The notes under the pieces are model-generated. The model did no database searches and was not told the DNA's origin. It was given only the letters and a program-made list of their open reading frames with translations. The position numbers and the translations under genes are program-made. Source: Pseudobdellovibrionaceae bacterium (GTDB lineage: Bacteria > Bdellovibrionota > UBA1018 > UBA6935). Taken from it: a stretch of DNA of 64,000 nt. Location of the stretch: positions 1-64,000 of the forward strand of contig PBMP01000079.1 in NCBI GenBank assembly GCA_002722705.1. Reading direction: 5' to 3'. Shown here in pieces: positions 37,951 to 45,531 of the stretch (its first letter is position 1; every line of letters starts with the position of its first letter).

Positions 37951-38945
37951 ATTTCTTCTCGAGAGACCGTTGCAGTTCCTCGCTTACCCACTTCAACTCC
38001 TGCTGCAATATTACTTAAAATAACCGCCTCTTCGACAGAAGCTCCGCTCGAGAGGGCAAGAGCTAAAACAGAAATGACCGTATCCCCGGCACCAGAGACA
38101 TCATAAACCTCTACCGCGTAGGTAGGAATGACTTTGGGTTTTTGTCGTGGACCAAAAATAGCCATTCCATTTTTTCCTAAAGTAACAATGATGTACTTAG
38201 CCTTTGTTTTTTCTTTTAAGATGGCTCCGGCTTCAAATAAAGACTCACCATCATAAATTGAAATTCCCGTCAGAGCCTCTGCTTCCTTTTGGTTAGGAGT
38301 CATCACAGCAGCCCCTTTATACCACCCCAGCGGTGTTTTCATATTTGGATCAATCAGAACGGGGAGATCTTCTTTTTTGGCGAGCGAAATTGCATTTTGA
38401 ATTAAAGATTCACTTAAAAGTCCTTTTGCATAATCTTCGATAATAAGCGCTTTGGATACTTTTAAACTTTTTTTCAATCCTGCTTCTATCTTTTTTTGAA
38501 TGGAAGAAGAAATAGAATGAAGTGTTTCGTAATCGACTCGCAAGAGCTGTTGGTTTCCACTCACAATTCTTTCTTTAAAAACAGTTCTTCGAGAAGGATC
38601 TGAAACTAACCCTTCAGAGGAAATTCCACTCTTTTTAAATAATTTTCTTAAATCTTCAGCACCTCGATCTTCACCTACCACTCCAACAGTTAAAGGAATT
38701 GCACCCAGAGTCTGAAGGTTATCTGATACGTTGGCTGCAAGTCCTAACTTAAGAATTTCTTCTTCAACCGCTAAAATCGGAACAGGAGCTTCTGGTGAAA
38801 TTCGATCAACACTCCCCATTGTGTAACCATCCACTCCTACATCTCCTAATACAGTGATTGGAACTTTTTTGAAGTGATTTAAAATTTCTTTGAGCTGATC
38901 AATAGGCCAATTTGTGGGGTCAATTGCTTGAAAAGATTCTGTCAT
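37920..38945 (-). CDS. hldA: D-glycero-beta-D-manno-heptose-7-phosphate kinase (RfaE domain I, PfkB family)
   Basis: 341 residues, the kinase half only; the cytidylyltransferase domain of fused HldE is absent. Seen: the substrate-site block YTMGSVDRISPEAPVPIL (about 42-59), GLAANVSDNLQTLGA, RVDYE, and the PfkB signature with the catalytic Asp in DVSGAGDTV (about 283-291). It phosphorylates heptose-7-P for LPS core. Its ATG overlaps the glycosyltransferase stop (4 bp), the right partner in inner-core synthesis. HldB-type and GmhA/GmhB genes are not in the window. Confidence 0.9.
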   Translation of the reverse strand: MTESFQAIDPTNWPIDQLKEILNHFKKVPITVLGDVGVDGYTMGSVDRISPEAPVPILAVEEEILKLGLAANVSDNLQTLGAIPLTVGVVGEDRGAEDLRKLFKKSGISSEGLVSDPSRRTVFKERIVSGNQQLLRVDYETLHSISSSIQKKIEAGLKKSLKVSKALIIEDYAKGLLSESLIQNAISLAKKEDLPVLIDPNMKTPLGWYKGAAVMTPNQKEAEALTGISIYDGESLFEAGAILKEKTKAKYIIVTLGKNGMAIFGPRQKPKVIPTYAVEVYDVSGAGDTVISVLALALSSGASVEEAVILSNIAAGVEVGKRGTATVSREEIYDSLEDLSF

Positions 38946-39967
38946 AAAGCTTCCGATCGTTTGAAGAAACTATGGATTGCATCAAAGGCCAGGTCAACCG
39001 AAATACTTCCCATTTCTCCTTTTATTAAAGGTGTAAAAACTTTTTTCTGAGAAGAAGGAGTCCAGGGTCCCCATCTTTTTTCACTTTGAACTAAAAGATC
39101 AGGATAAAAACTCACAACTGGAACCCCAAGAGCTGCCGCAAGATGAAGTGGGCCTGTACTCGGAGCAACATAAACAGATGCGTTCCGAATCAAAGCTCCC
39201 AAAAAGGCGAGGTTCTCCTGACCTGTATAAGTCCACACCCCTGGAAGTTTCTGAGAAACGGATTGAACTAACTCTTTCTCCGAAGGTCCACCAGTCACTA
39301 AAACAGGAATCTGAGATTCATATAATCTACGAACCAACTCCTGATAATGACCTTCTGGCCAGTTCAGAGCAGATCCCCCCATTCCTGGGTGAATTCCAAC
39401 AAACCCTGACTCAAGCTGTTGTGTTTTCATCCACTCCACTGCTTTTTCATTTGATTCTTGAGAAAGTCTGATCTGAGGAGAATGAATATTTGAAAAAGGA
39501 TCAACAGATAATTCCGTTAAAAGATCAAGTCCATATTCAAGTTCATGCATCTTTACCAAAGATCTTTTTTGTCGCTTTCCTAAATTAAAAGATAAATAGG
39601 AATGAAATTTCGAAAGAGGTCCTACTCTCAAAGGAATCATTGAAGCCACGACTGCTGCCGTCACTCTTTTATTACTGTGAAGTACAATTGCTGCATCGTA
39701 TTTTCGAGAAGAAATCTCTCGGACTAATCGAAACCAACCCAAAACCCCACGATGTCTACCTTGAGGTTCATAGGTCAGTATCCCTGAAATCCAAGGATGA
39801 GACTCAAAAAGAGACTGTACAAACGGCTGAACCATAAAGTCAATTTGAGCTTCGGGAAAAGCCGATTTCAATGTTCCTAAAACAGGAGTGGACAAAATCA
39901 CATCTCCGAGACGATCGGGTCGAATGACTAAAATTTTTGAATGATTTAGCTTCAGTCTTACCCCCAT
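38942..39967 (-). CDS. LPS heptosyltransferase family protein (GT9)
   Basis: Transfers heptose from ADP-heptose to the lipid A-core at the inner-membrane face. 341 residues of GT-B fold. Motifs: ILVIRPDRLGDVILSTPVL (about 11-29), VGIHPGMGGSALNWPEGHY (about 195-213), PVLVTGG and VAPSTGPLHLAAALGVPVV (about 272-290), the ADP-heptose site with D/T-x-G-P-x-H. It could be WaaC, WaaF or WaaQ type; I cannot separate these. GAGG overlapping the cmk stop is its ribosome site. Confidence 0.88.
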   Translation of the reverse strand: MGVRLKLNHSKILVIRPDRLGDVILSTPVLGTLKSAFPEAQIDFMVQPFVQSLFESHPWISGILTYEPQGRHRGVLGWFRLVREISSRKYDAAIVLHSNKRVTAAVVASMIPLRVGPLSKFHSYLSFNLGKRQKRSLVKMHELEYGLDLLTELSVDPFSNIHSPQIRLSQESNEKAVEWMKTQQLESGFVGIHPGMGGSALNWPEGHYQELVRRLYESQIPVLVTGGPSEKELVQSVSQKLPGVWTYTGQENLAFLGALIRNASVYVAPSTGPLHLAAALGVPVVSFYPDLLVQSEKRWGPWTPSSQKKVFTPLIKGEMGSISVDLAFDAIHSFFKRSEAL

Positions 39968-39975
39968 TTACAGCC

Positions 39976-40692
39976 TCACAAATAAGATTTCATTTTTTCA
40001 ATGACTTGTTCAAAAGATAAATCGGTCGTGTCGATTTCAATTGCGTCTGCTGCTTTTTTTAAAGGTGCAGTCGAGCGATTCATATCTGCTTCATCCCGTT
40101 GTTCAATTTGTTGCTGAAGATCCTCAAGAGAAGGAGACTCTCCTTGCTCTTGAAGGTCTTTTAATCGTCTTTGAGCCCTCACACGAGATGATGCTGTGAG
40201 ATAAAATTTATAATCAGCATCAGGAAAAATCACCGTCCCAATATCTCTTCCTTCAAGTAAACTATTTCCTTTGCACCCTAATTTTCTTTGAACCTCAAGA
40301 AGAGCTTGCCTTACCTCAGGAAGAGAAGAAACTCGAGAAGCCCCTGCACTGACCTGTGAACTTCTAATTTCATTGGTCACATCTATTTCATTTACAAAAA
40401 CTCGAAGAGAAGGATTTAGGTTTTCTTTACGAACAAATTGAAAATCTGCCTTTTTTGCGAGTTCAATGATTTTATTTTGAGATTCTTTAGAAAATTCAGA
40501 ATCTCCAAGAGTTCCTAAGTCAATTCCTTGTTCGAGACATAAATATGCAATACTTCGATAAAGAGCACCTGTATCAATATGATTCCATTTTAAGTCTTCA
40601 GATAAAGTACGAGCAATCGAACTTTTTCCTGTTCCTGCCGGACCATCAATTGCGATCACTTTTCCTTTTTTTGGAAAATCATCCCATTGCAT
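39976..40692 (-). CDS. cmk: Cytidylate kinase
   Basis: Phosphorylates CMP and dCMP with ATP. I take ATG 40692 (238 residues), which has GAGGAG seven bases upstream, rather than TTG 40707. Seen: P-loop DGPAGTGKSS (about 16-25), HIDTGALYRSIAYL, the EGRDIGTVIFPDADYKFYLTAS block (about 145-166), and RDEADMNRSTAPLKKAADAIEIDT (about 195-218), all cmk-specific. It overlaps hisC by 14 bp and is followed by the LPS genes. Confidence 0.95.
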   Translation of the reverse strand: MQWDDFPKKGKVIAIDGPAGTGKSSIARTLSEDLKWNHIDTGALYRSIAYLCLEQGIDLGTLGDSEFSKESQNKIIELAKKADFQFVRKENLNPSLRVFVNEIDVTNEIRSSQVSAGASRVSSLPEVRQALLEVQRKLGCKGNSLLEGRDIGTVIFPDADYKFYLTASSRVRAQRRLKDLQEQGESPSLEDLQQQIEQRDEADMNRSTAPLKKAADAIEIDTTDLSFEQVIEKMKSYL

Positions 40693-41809
40693 GAAACCAC
40701 TCCTCAATTTGGGTCATCGCATACTCATTTTCTTTTTGGGTACCAATGCTGACACGAAGGTGATGAGGAAAACCATAACCGGTAACCGGTCTAAGAATAA
40801 CTCCCCTTTTTAAAAGTTCTTCAAATGCATCCACTCCATTCATTCCCGTTCGAGCATGAAAGTCTGCCAAAATAAAGTTTCCTTGACTGGAAAAAAAAGG
40901 AATTGAATGTTTTTTAAAAAAAGATTCCCATTTTAATTTTTCTTCTCGATTGAGTCGTATCGTTTTATCGATAAAACCTTGATCTTCTAAAGCTGCAGTG
41001 GCTGCGGCTAACGCAACAGCATTCACATTAAAAGGTTCCCTAATTTTTTCAACCGTCTGAATCAAAACCTCAGGTCCAACAGCATACCCGACGCGCAAAC
41101 CAGAAAGGCCATAAGCTTTTGAGAAAGTTCGAGTCACAAGAACATTATTTTCTTTTTTCATCCACTCAATAGGATCTGGCAAATTTTTAGAATCTCTATA
41201 TTCAGAATAAGCATCGTCAAAAACAATAAGGATTGGATCTTTTCTTTCTTTTTTAATTTTTGAATAAAACGCTCTAAATGCTTCCTCAGTAAAAACAGTC
41301 CCTGTCGGATTATTAGGATTTGGAAGAAAAATCACTCTGGCATGAGAATTTTGAATTGCTTCCTCTGCAATCTGATTCAAATCAAATGATCCATCCTTTA
41401 AAAGAGGGGTTTGAATACAATTTACCTCATGAGCTTTGGCACATAAAAAATAAGCAATAAACGCACCTTCTGAAGTAATAATCGAATCCCCTTTTCTACA
41501 AAAAGTACGAACAATCAACTCAATCACCTCATTGGATCCATTTCCAAAAACAAGCTGCTGAGTAGTCACTCCAAGGCGTTTAGATAATTTTTTTCTTAAA
41601 TGAAAAGCACCTCCGTCGGGATAACGATGAATCGTTGATAAAGATTCCTCTGCAGCCGTTAATCCTAAAGGAGAGGGTCCTAACGGATTTTCATTTGAAG
41701 CAAGCTTAACAACATAATCAATTCCTAATTCTCGTTGAACTTCTTCAATGGGCTTTCCTGGTTGATAAGGAACTAAGTTTTTAATGGAATCAGAAACAAA
41801 CTTAAGCAT
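40679..41809 (-). CDS. hisC: Histidinol-phosphate aminotransferase
   Basis: PLP class I/II transaminase of histidine synthesis. ATG 41809 (376 residues) with GGAGAG four bases upstream is preferred over TTG 41821. Motifs: LASNENPLGPSPL (about 37), FGNGSNEVI, FLPNPNNPTGT (about 160), FDDAYSEY, the PLP Lys in TRTFSKAYGLSGLRVGYAVG (about 225-244) and the C-terminal LRVSIGT. Related HisC-like enzymes also act on aromatic amino acids. It overlaps the DUF366 gene by 8 bp. No other his gene is nearby. Confidence 0.92.
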   Translation of the reverse strand: MLKFVSDSIKNLVPYQPGKPIEEVQRELGIDYVVKLASNENPLGPSPLGLTAAEESLSTIHRYPDGGAFHLRKKLSKRLGVTTQQLVFGNGSNEVIELIVRTFCRKGDSIITSEGAFIAYFLCAKAHEVNCIQTPLLKDGSFDLNQIAEEAIQNSHARVIFLPNPNNPTGTVFTEEAFRAFYSKIKKERKDPILIVFDDAYSEYRDSKNLPDPIEWMKKENNVLVTRTFSKAYGLSGLRVGYAVGPEVLIQTVEKIREPFNVNAVALAAATAALEDQGFIDKTIRLNREEKLKWESFFKKHSIPFFSSQGNFILADFHARTGMNGVDAFEELLKRGVILRPVTGYGFPHHLRVSIGTQKENEYAMTQIEEWFHAMG

Positions 41810-42377
41810 GAGACTCTCCAACAGGTTTTACTTTTACACAGGCCCACTGAACCCCTTCCCATTCGGATTCAATGCGGTCAAGAATTTCGTTTCCAAAAGA
41901 AAGAGGATCAATATCACAATCGTTCAAACCAATTGCTTCTACAGGAGCTCCGGTACAATCAACATTGACTCCAATATGAAGGAGTTGTGACACCGCGGAG
42001 GAAGTGACAATAGATACGGTGAGTTTCTTTCCATCGACAAAAAGGTCATCACCTTTGCGAATTACTTTTTTAGAACTATTTCTTCTAAAAACATCTGCAA
42101 TAATAGAGATCATGAGTCGCTGAAAAAAAACAATTTCAACAAGGTTTTGTCCAAAAAACTCTCCTAAAAAATGAAGCATTGATTCTGCATAAATTCGATC
42201 TTGATTCAATCGATCTTCCCAATCGACTAAGTCAGCAGTTGAAACTTCACATTTTCCAATGAAAGCAACAACTCCAGTTCCTTTGATTTGAAACTGACTT
42301 AATAGGAAGTGAGGTCGAAGTTCTGGACCTCGATAAATTTTGGGTTCTTTATGAAAATACGTATGAAGATCAAACAT
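41802..42377 (-). CDS. DUF366 family protein
   Basis: 191 residues matching the DUF366 pattern known from archaea and some bacteria: a VAFIGKCEV strand, VDWEDRL, MLHFLGEFFGQNL, QRLMISIIADVF, RKGDDLFVDGKKLTVSIVTSSAVSQLLHIGVNVD. Biochemical function is not established to my knowledge. It sits ten bases after queC and overlaps hisC by eight, so it is an inner gene of the operon. The position next to queC suggests a link with 7-deazaguanine or tRNA-modification metabolism, which is inference only. Confidence 0.72.
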   Translation of the reverse strand: MFDLHTYFHKEPKIYRGPELRPHFLLSQFQIKGTGVVAFIGKCEVSTADLVDWEDRLNQDRIYAESMLHFLGEFFGQNLVEIVFFQRLMISIIADVFRRNSSKKVIRKGDDLFVDGKKLTVSIVTSSAVSQLLHIGVNVDCTGAPVEAIGLNDCDIDPLSFGNEILDRIESEWEGVQWACVKVKPVGESHA

Positions 42378-42386
42378 TGCTCCGCC

Positions 42387-43094
42387 TTATAACTGCGGGT
42401 CTAATCCACCTTTTTCACTTTCTCGAAAGACACCCACTTGAGCTGATTGAATAGCTCGTTGAAAGCGAACACAAGATTCACAGACCTGACATGCAGTGTC
42501 TCCACCATAGTAACAACTCCAAATCCAATCAAATGGAAAATTACCTAGATCGACTAACTTCTGAACAATCTGAGTTTTAACCCAGGATTGAGTATAAGAA
42601 ACAACCTGAACACGATTTGCTGTGGAGTAACACAAAGAGTCGTTCATTGAGCGAACGAAAGCTTCCGAGTTATCCGGAAAAGTCACTGCTTCTTCTGCAT
42701 TAAATCCTACAATCACTTCGGTCGCACCCAAAGACTCCGCAAATGAGGCAGCAATCTCTATAAAAAGACCATTTCGATTGGGAACCCAAACTTTCTGAGC
42801 TGAAGCGAGAGTCGTTTTTAATACGTCTAGTTCATTGGTTTTCACATGAGGAATCGAAACATCCATTTGATTTAAAGCACTATGACTGAGCTCTCCGAGC
42901 CAAGGAAGGTCCAAGACCTCATGAGGAACTTCATAGTATTCACAGAATTTTTGAGCAGACTCGATCTCTCGAAGAGCGGCTCTTTGACCATAATTCATAG
43001 TCAAAGCCAGAACGGGTTCTGATTGTTCCACGGCAATGGCAAGGTTCGCCGCTGAATCCAAACCTCCGGAGAGTAGTATGACGCTTTTGGGCAT
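42387..43094 (-). CDS. queC: 7-cyano-7-deazaguanine synthase QueC
   Basis: ATP-dependent conversion of CDG to preQ0 on the queuosine path. 235 residues. PP-loop SGGLDSAANLAIA (about 9-21), MNYGQRAALREIESA (about 33-47), WVPNRNGLF, GFNAEE, and the C-terminal zinc knuckle CYYGGDTACQVCESCVRF (about 203-220) are all present. AAGGAG lies seven bases before the ATG. It is preceded by a leader of about 140 nt with three hairpins and its own promoter-like sequence. Confidence 0.95.
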   Translation of the reverse strand: MPKSVILLSGGLDSAANLAIAVEQSEPVLALTMNYGQRAALREIESAQKFCEYYEVPHEVLDLPWLGELSHSALNQMDVSIPHVKTNELDVLKTTLASAQKVWVPNRNGLFIEIAASFAESLGATEVIVGFNAEEAVTFPDNSEAFVRSMNDSLCYSTANRVQVVSYTQSWVKTQIVQKLVDLGNFPFDWIWSCYYGGDTACQVCESCVRFQRAIQSAQVGVFRESEKGGLDPQL

Positions 43095-43113
43095 TTCGAT
43101 GCTCCTTAAAAGT

Positions 43114-43148
43114 ACAGGTGAATTCCACTCCTTGTGAAATTCACCTGT
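43114..43148 (-). promoter_or_regulatory. 11-bp hairpin with AAGGAG loop in the queC leader
   Basis: ACAGGTGAATT and AATTCACCTGT pair perfectly; the 13-base loop holds AAGGAG (minus strand of 43128-43133), a copy of the true queC ribosome site at 43102-43107. The stem ends 19 bases before the start codon and is followed by only four Ts. It could be an attenuator, a standby ribosome site or a protein target. Confidence 0.55.
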
Positions 43149-43190
43149 GTCCCCTCTCTCTACTTTTGAGACAAATTTAACTGAAGAAAT

Positions 43191-43228
43191 CCCAGTCTCT
43201 CAGGCTGGGGGAGTAAGAATCTCACTCC
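43191..43228 (-). promoter_or_regulatory. Two tandem hairpins in the queC leader
   Basis: GGAGT/ACTCC (43210-43228) and CCCAG/CTGGG (43191-43209) form two adjacent small stems near the predicted 5' end of the transcript. With the 11-bp hairpin they make a compact structured leader. I looked for preQ1 riboswitch consensus elements and did not find them, so a known class is not claimed. Confidence 0.35.
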
Positions 43229-43243
43229 GTTTTCTTATTGAAA

Positions 43244-43272
43244 GTTATGCATTGCGTTATTCTATCCGTCAA
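43244..43272 (-). promoter_or_regulatory. Sigma70-like promoter of queC operon
   Basis: On the minus strand TTGACG (43272-43267), 17 bases, then CATAAC (43249-43244). Transcription would begin near 43237, giving a 5' leader of about 140 nt before queC. Confidence 0.5.
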
Positions 43273-43313
43273 CCCAGCAAACCAAAAAAAATCAACATTT
43301 TCAGCTGAGTAAA

Positions 43314-43802
43314 TTAGGCAGCTGTGGATTGTTCGATATGTTTTCGAATATAAAAGAGTGGACTCGTCACTTCGAGGCATTCACGGACACCGTCAATTTC
43401 AGACTCGGTAAAAGGCTCTATCCGATCGACCATCCAAATGCCCTGTGGATTCCCTTCATAACACCATGGAAGCACAAGAAGATGTGAATCTGAGTGCTCT
43501 CGAAGAGGACCTGACCATTGTTCTTTGGTCCCCATATACGGTTGTCTAGGGCCACAAAAATTCTCAACCCAAGCCCCATAAGAAGGATCATCAACCTCCA
43601 CAAAAATTCCCCCGGTACCTTCTAAGTCTTGAGCTAATCGAAAAGCGGCCTCAGCCATAAATTCCTGATAAGAACAGTCTGATACCATTCGCTCAATCAA
43701 AGATTCCCAACATCTCATTTTTTTTCCGGGATTCAGCTCTATTTTGGCTTCGTCATGACCTTCAACGGTCTGCTCAAATACAAGGTCTAAAGAATTTTTC
43801 AT
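43314..43802 (-). CDS. Cytoplasmic protein of unknown function (possibly GAF-like)
   Basis: I prefer ATG 43802 (162 residues) because GAGGAA lies eight bases upstream; the frame extends to 43856. The fold looks alpha/beta: an N-terminal helix (about 35-60), then strand-rich parts GIFVEVDDPSYGAWVENF and LLVLPWCYEGNPQGIWMVDR. Helix-strand order and the final helix recall small GAF-like sensor domains, but no conserved motif confirms it. It is upstream of queC on the same strand, with the leader and a promoter between, so it need not be co-regulated. Confidence 0.5.
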   Translation of the reverse strand: MKNSLDLVFEQTVEGHDEAKIELNPGKKMRCWESLIERMVSDCSYQEFMAEAAFRLAQDLEGTGGIFVEVDDPSYGAWVENFCGPRQPYMGTKEQWSGPLREHSDSHLLVLPWCYEGNPQGIWMVDRIEPFTESEIDGVRECLEVTSPLFYIRKHIEQSTAA

Positions 43803-43895
43803 AAGAGTCTTTCCTCTTCTACCTATCGGAAAATAAGGATTTTTTTTAAGAAACACTCACATACCTCTTTTTATTCAATCTGAATCGCACCTAAC

Positions 43896-43945
43896 TATTT
43901 GATTTAATTTAGTTTTTAAATAGTTGATAAATCAAATAAACTAAA
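43896..43945. promoter_or_regulatory. Nested inverted repeats in a divergent promoter region
   Basis: TATTTGATTTA (43896-43906) pairs with TAAATCAAATA (43928-43938), and inside the same stretch TTTAGTTT (43908-43915) pairs with AAACTAAA (43938-43945). The array lies just before the exported-protein gene starting at 43959 and within the space shared with the divergent gene. Possible operator; base composition is very AT-rich, so chance is not excluded. Confidence 0.4.
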
Positions 43946-43958
43946 GTATGAATACGCT

Positions 43959-44810
43959 ATGAAAACCAGCATCCTCTTAGTTGTCTCATTTTTTTGCTTA
44001 CCCCATTCTCATTCGGCAATATGCCCGAAAATTTTCTTACAGGAATCAAAAAAACTCCGGCCAGGATCTTTTCTGATCAGTAATAAAAATCAAGGTCCCT
44101 TCCAAGTAATGCAGCCAAAGACCTTATCTTTAAGGAACAATGAAAACCCAGTACTTCAAATCACCCCGCATACATTATTAAACACGAAAAATAACAACTC
44201 AACTTTTCTAAAAAAGCTCTTCAATGGAAGTAATATTAATACAAATACAATAGCTCAAAGCGTTTTCCCCACCCTTCAACAAAATGCGAATCTACCCATT
44301 CAAAGAAACGCACAAAACACTGCTCTTTATCATTCTATTACCCTTGTTGATTCATTTGTTTTTGACCCAAATAGTGGAGAAATTACACATCAAAAAACAG
44401 ACGGGACTACCGCTTCTTACAGAAATATTGATGAAATGAGAGAACATTTAAATCTACATGAAGATACATATTTTCCATTTATTGTAGAAATGTTTCATTT
44501 ACAAAATGAAAAACTTCCAATACTCATCCTTGGTATTGGAGAGGGTGCTAAAACAAATCAGCGCGAACCTACCCCGCATACTCTCATTAGAAGAGGTGGA
44601 CATTTCCAACTCCTCGCAAAAAGACAAAATAGTGCTCTTCCAAATTCTCAAGGAATCTATGGAGGCGGAATAAGACTCTTTTCTGAAAGTACTGCAGAAA
44701 TACAGTTTCAGTCTCGATCCGTTAATGGCACTTCGGACGGCACCCTGGCACCAAAAGTGGCAGAAGCACTTTCAATGATGATTAGAGAACTCCTCTTGTC
44801 TTTCATTTAG
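43959..44810 (+). CDS. Exported protein of unknown function
   Basis: 283 residues with a signal peptide (MKTSILLVVSFFCLPHSHSA, cleavage near residue 20). The first 130 residues are rich in Asn, Gln, Thr and Leu and look low in structure. From about 135 a more ordered domain begins with SITLVDSFVFDPNSGEI, then VEMFHLQNEKLPILILGIGEG and a final helix. No family recognised. Stands alone, divergent from the 43314 gene and convergent with rimI (11-base gap). Confidence 0.55.
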   Translation: MKTSILLVVSFFCLPHSHSAICPKIFLQESKKLRPGSFLISNKNQGPFQVMQPKTLSLRNNENPVLQITPHTLLNTKNNNSTFLKKLFNGSNINTNTIAQSVFPTLQQNANLPIQRNAQNTALYHSITLVDSFVFDPNSGEITHQKTDGTTASYRNIDEMREHLNLHEDTYFPFIVEMFHLQNEKLPILILGIGEGAKTNQREPTPHTLIRRGGHFQLLAKRQNSALPNSQGIYGGGIRLFSESTAEIQFQSRSVNGTSDGTLAPKVAEALSMMIRELLLSFI

Positions 44811-44821
44811 ACCAACAAAAC

Positions 44822-45319
44822 TCAATGAATCTTTCTTGAAACAGGTACTTCTGGAACCCTCTCTCCACCGTCCAACCGAACTTCCATTTCATAAGCATCT
44901 TCTGAGTGACTATAAAAATTCTTTCTTACGTGAGTAATTTGAAACTGGCACTTTTGATAAAGTGCAATTGCTGGGTCATTGGATTTTCTGACATTTAAAA
45001 AAATTCGTTTGAGTTGATTTTTTATCCCATAAGAAATGACTTTTTGAACTAATCCATGCCCAAGTCCTTGTCGCTTTTTTTGAGGATCGACTGCAACATT
45101 TAAAATTTGAAGTTCTTTATCCATCTCCCAAAAACAAATATAGCCATAAACAAGTGAATCCGTTTCATCATCCGTATAAACCCAAAGCGTCGAAAATGAT
45201 TTATTTAACTCTTCTAAAAAATGTTGAGCATTCCAAGGGGACGGATGAACCGACTTTTCAATTCTCACCATGGATTCTATATCGTCTTCATCTGCAGGTC
45301 TCAAACTCATTAAATTCAT
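44822..45319 (-). CDS. rimI: Ribosomal-protein-alanine N-acetyltransferase RimI-like (GNAT)
   Basis: 165 residues, one GNAT domain. The acetyl-CoA loop follows the R/Q-x-x-G-x-G/A rule in AVDPQKKRQGLGHGLVQKVI (about 77-96); ELQILNVAV before it and FLNVRKSNDPAIALYQKCQFQ (about 109-129) are typical for RimI, which acetylates the N-terminus of ribosomal protein S18. The C-terminal Tyr-rich strand NFYSHSEDAYEMEV fits as well. A short basic tail is added. Other GNAT substrates remain possible. Confidence 0.8.
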   Translation of the reverse strand: MNLMSLRPADEDDIESMVRIEKSVHPSPWNAQHFLEELNKSFSTLWVYTDDETDSLVYGYICFWEMDKELQILNVAVDPQKKRQGLGHGLVQKVISYGIKNQLKRIFLNVRKSNDPAIALYQKCQFQITHVRKNFYSHSEDAYEMEVRLDGGERVPEVPVSRKIH

Positions 45320-45376
45320 AAAAAGGGTTTTATTCTAAAATAAAAAAAAAGAAAGAAAGTTTTTATTTTCTGAAAA

Positions 45377-45523
45377 CTACCAGTTTTCAGTATGGATTCT
45401 TTCTTCAGAAACTCCATTTTCCTTTAAAAATACACGAATCTCATTTTTCATATTCCCTGGACCTACGATGTAAAAGTCTGAATCTAAATGAAGATTTTTA
45501 TTTTTGAGTTGATATGAAAAGAG
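45377..45523 (-). pseudogene. C-terminal remnant of a ferredoxin/flavin-reductase-type oxidoreductase
   Basis: A minus-strand frame of 48 sense codons ending in TAG at 45379-45377 reads DFYIVGPGNMKNEIRVFLKE followed by NGVSEERIHTENW. This is the NAD-binding C-terminal end of FNR-like reductases (compare the family pattern Y-x-C-G-P-x-x-M ... GV-x-x-E-R-I-H-x-E-x-F). The rest of the gene is gone: an in-frame TAA lies just upstream (45526-45524) and the next gene begins six bases further. A hairpin CTGAAAAC/GTTTTCAG (45370-45390) overlaps its stop. It suggests that DNA carrying the 45532-46803 gene replaced the 5' part. Confidence 0.7.
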
Positions 45524-45531
45524 TTAACCGC

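Noticed and set aside
43095-43240. preQ1 riboswitch before queC
   Set aside because: Conserved loop and tail elements of the known preQ1 classes were not found; kept only as an unclassified structured leader.
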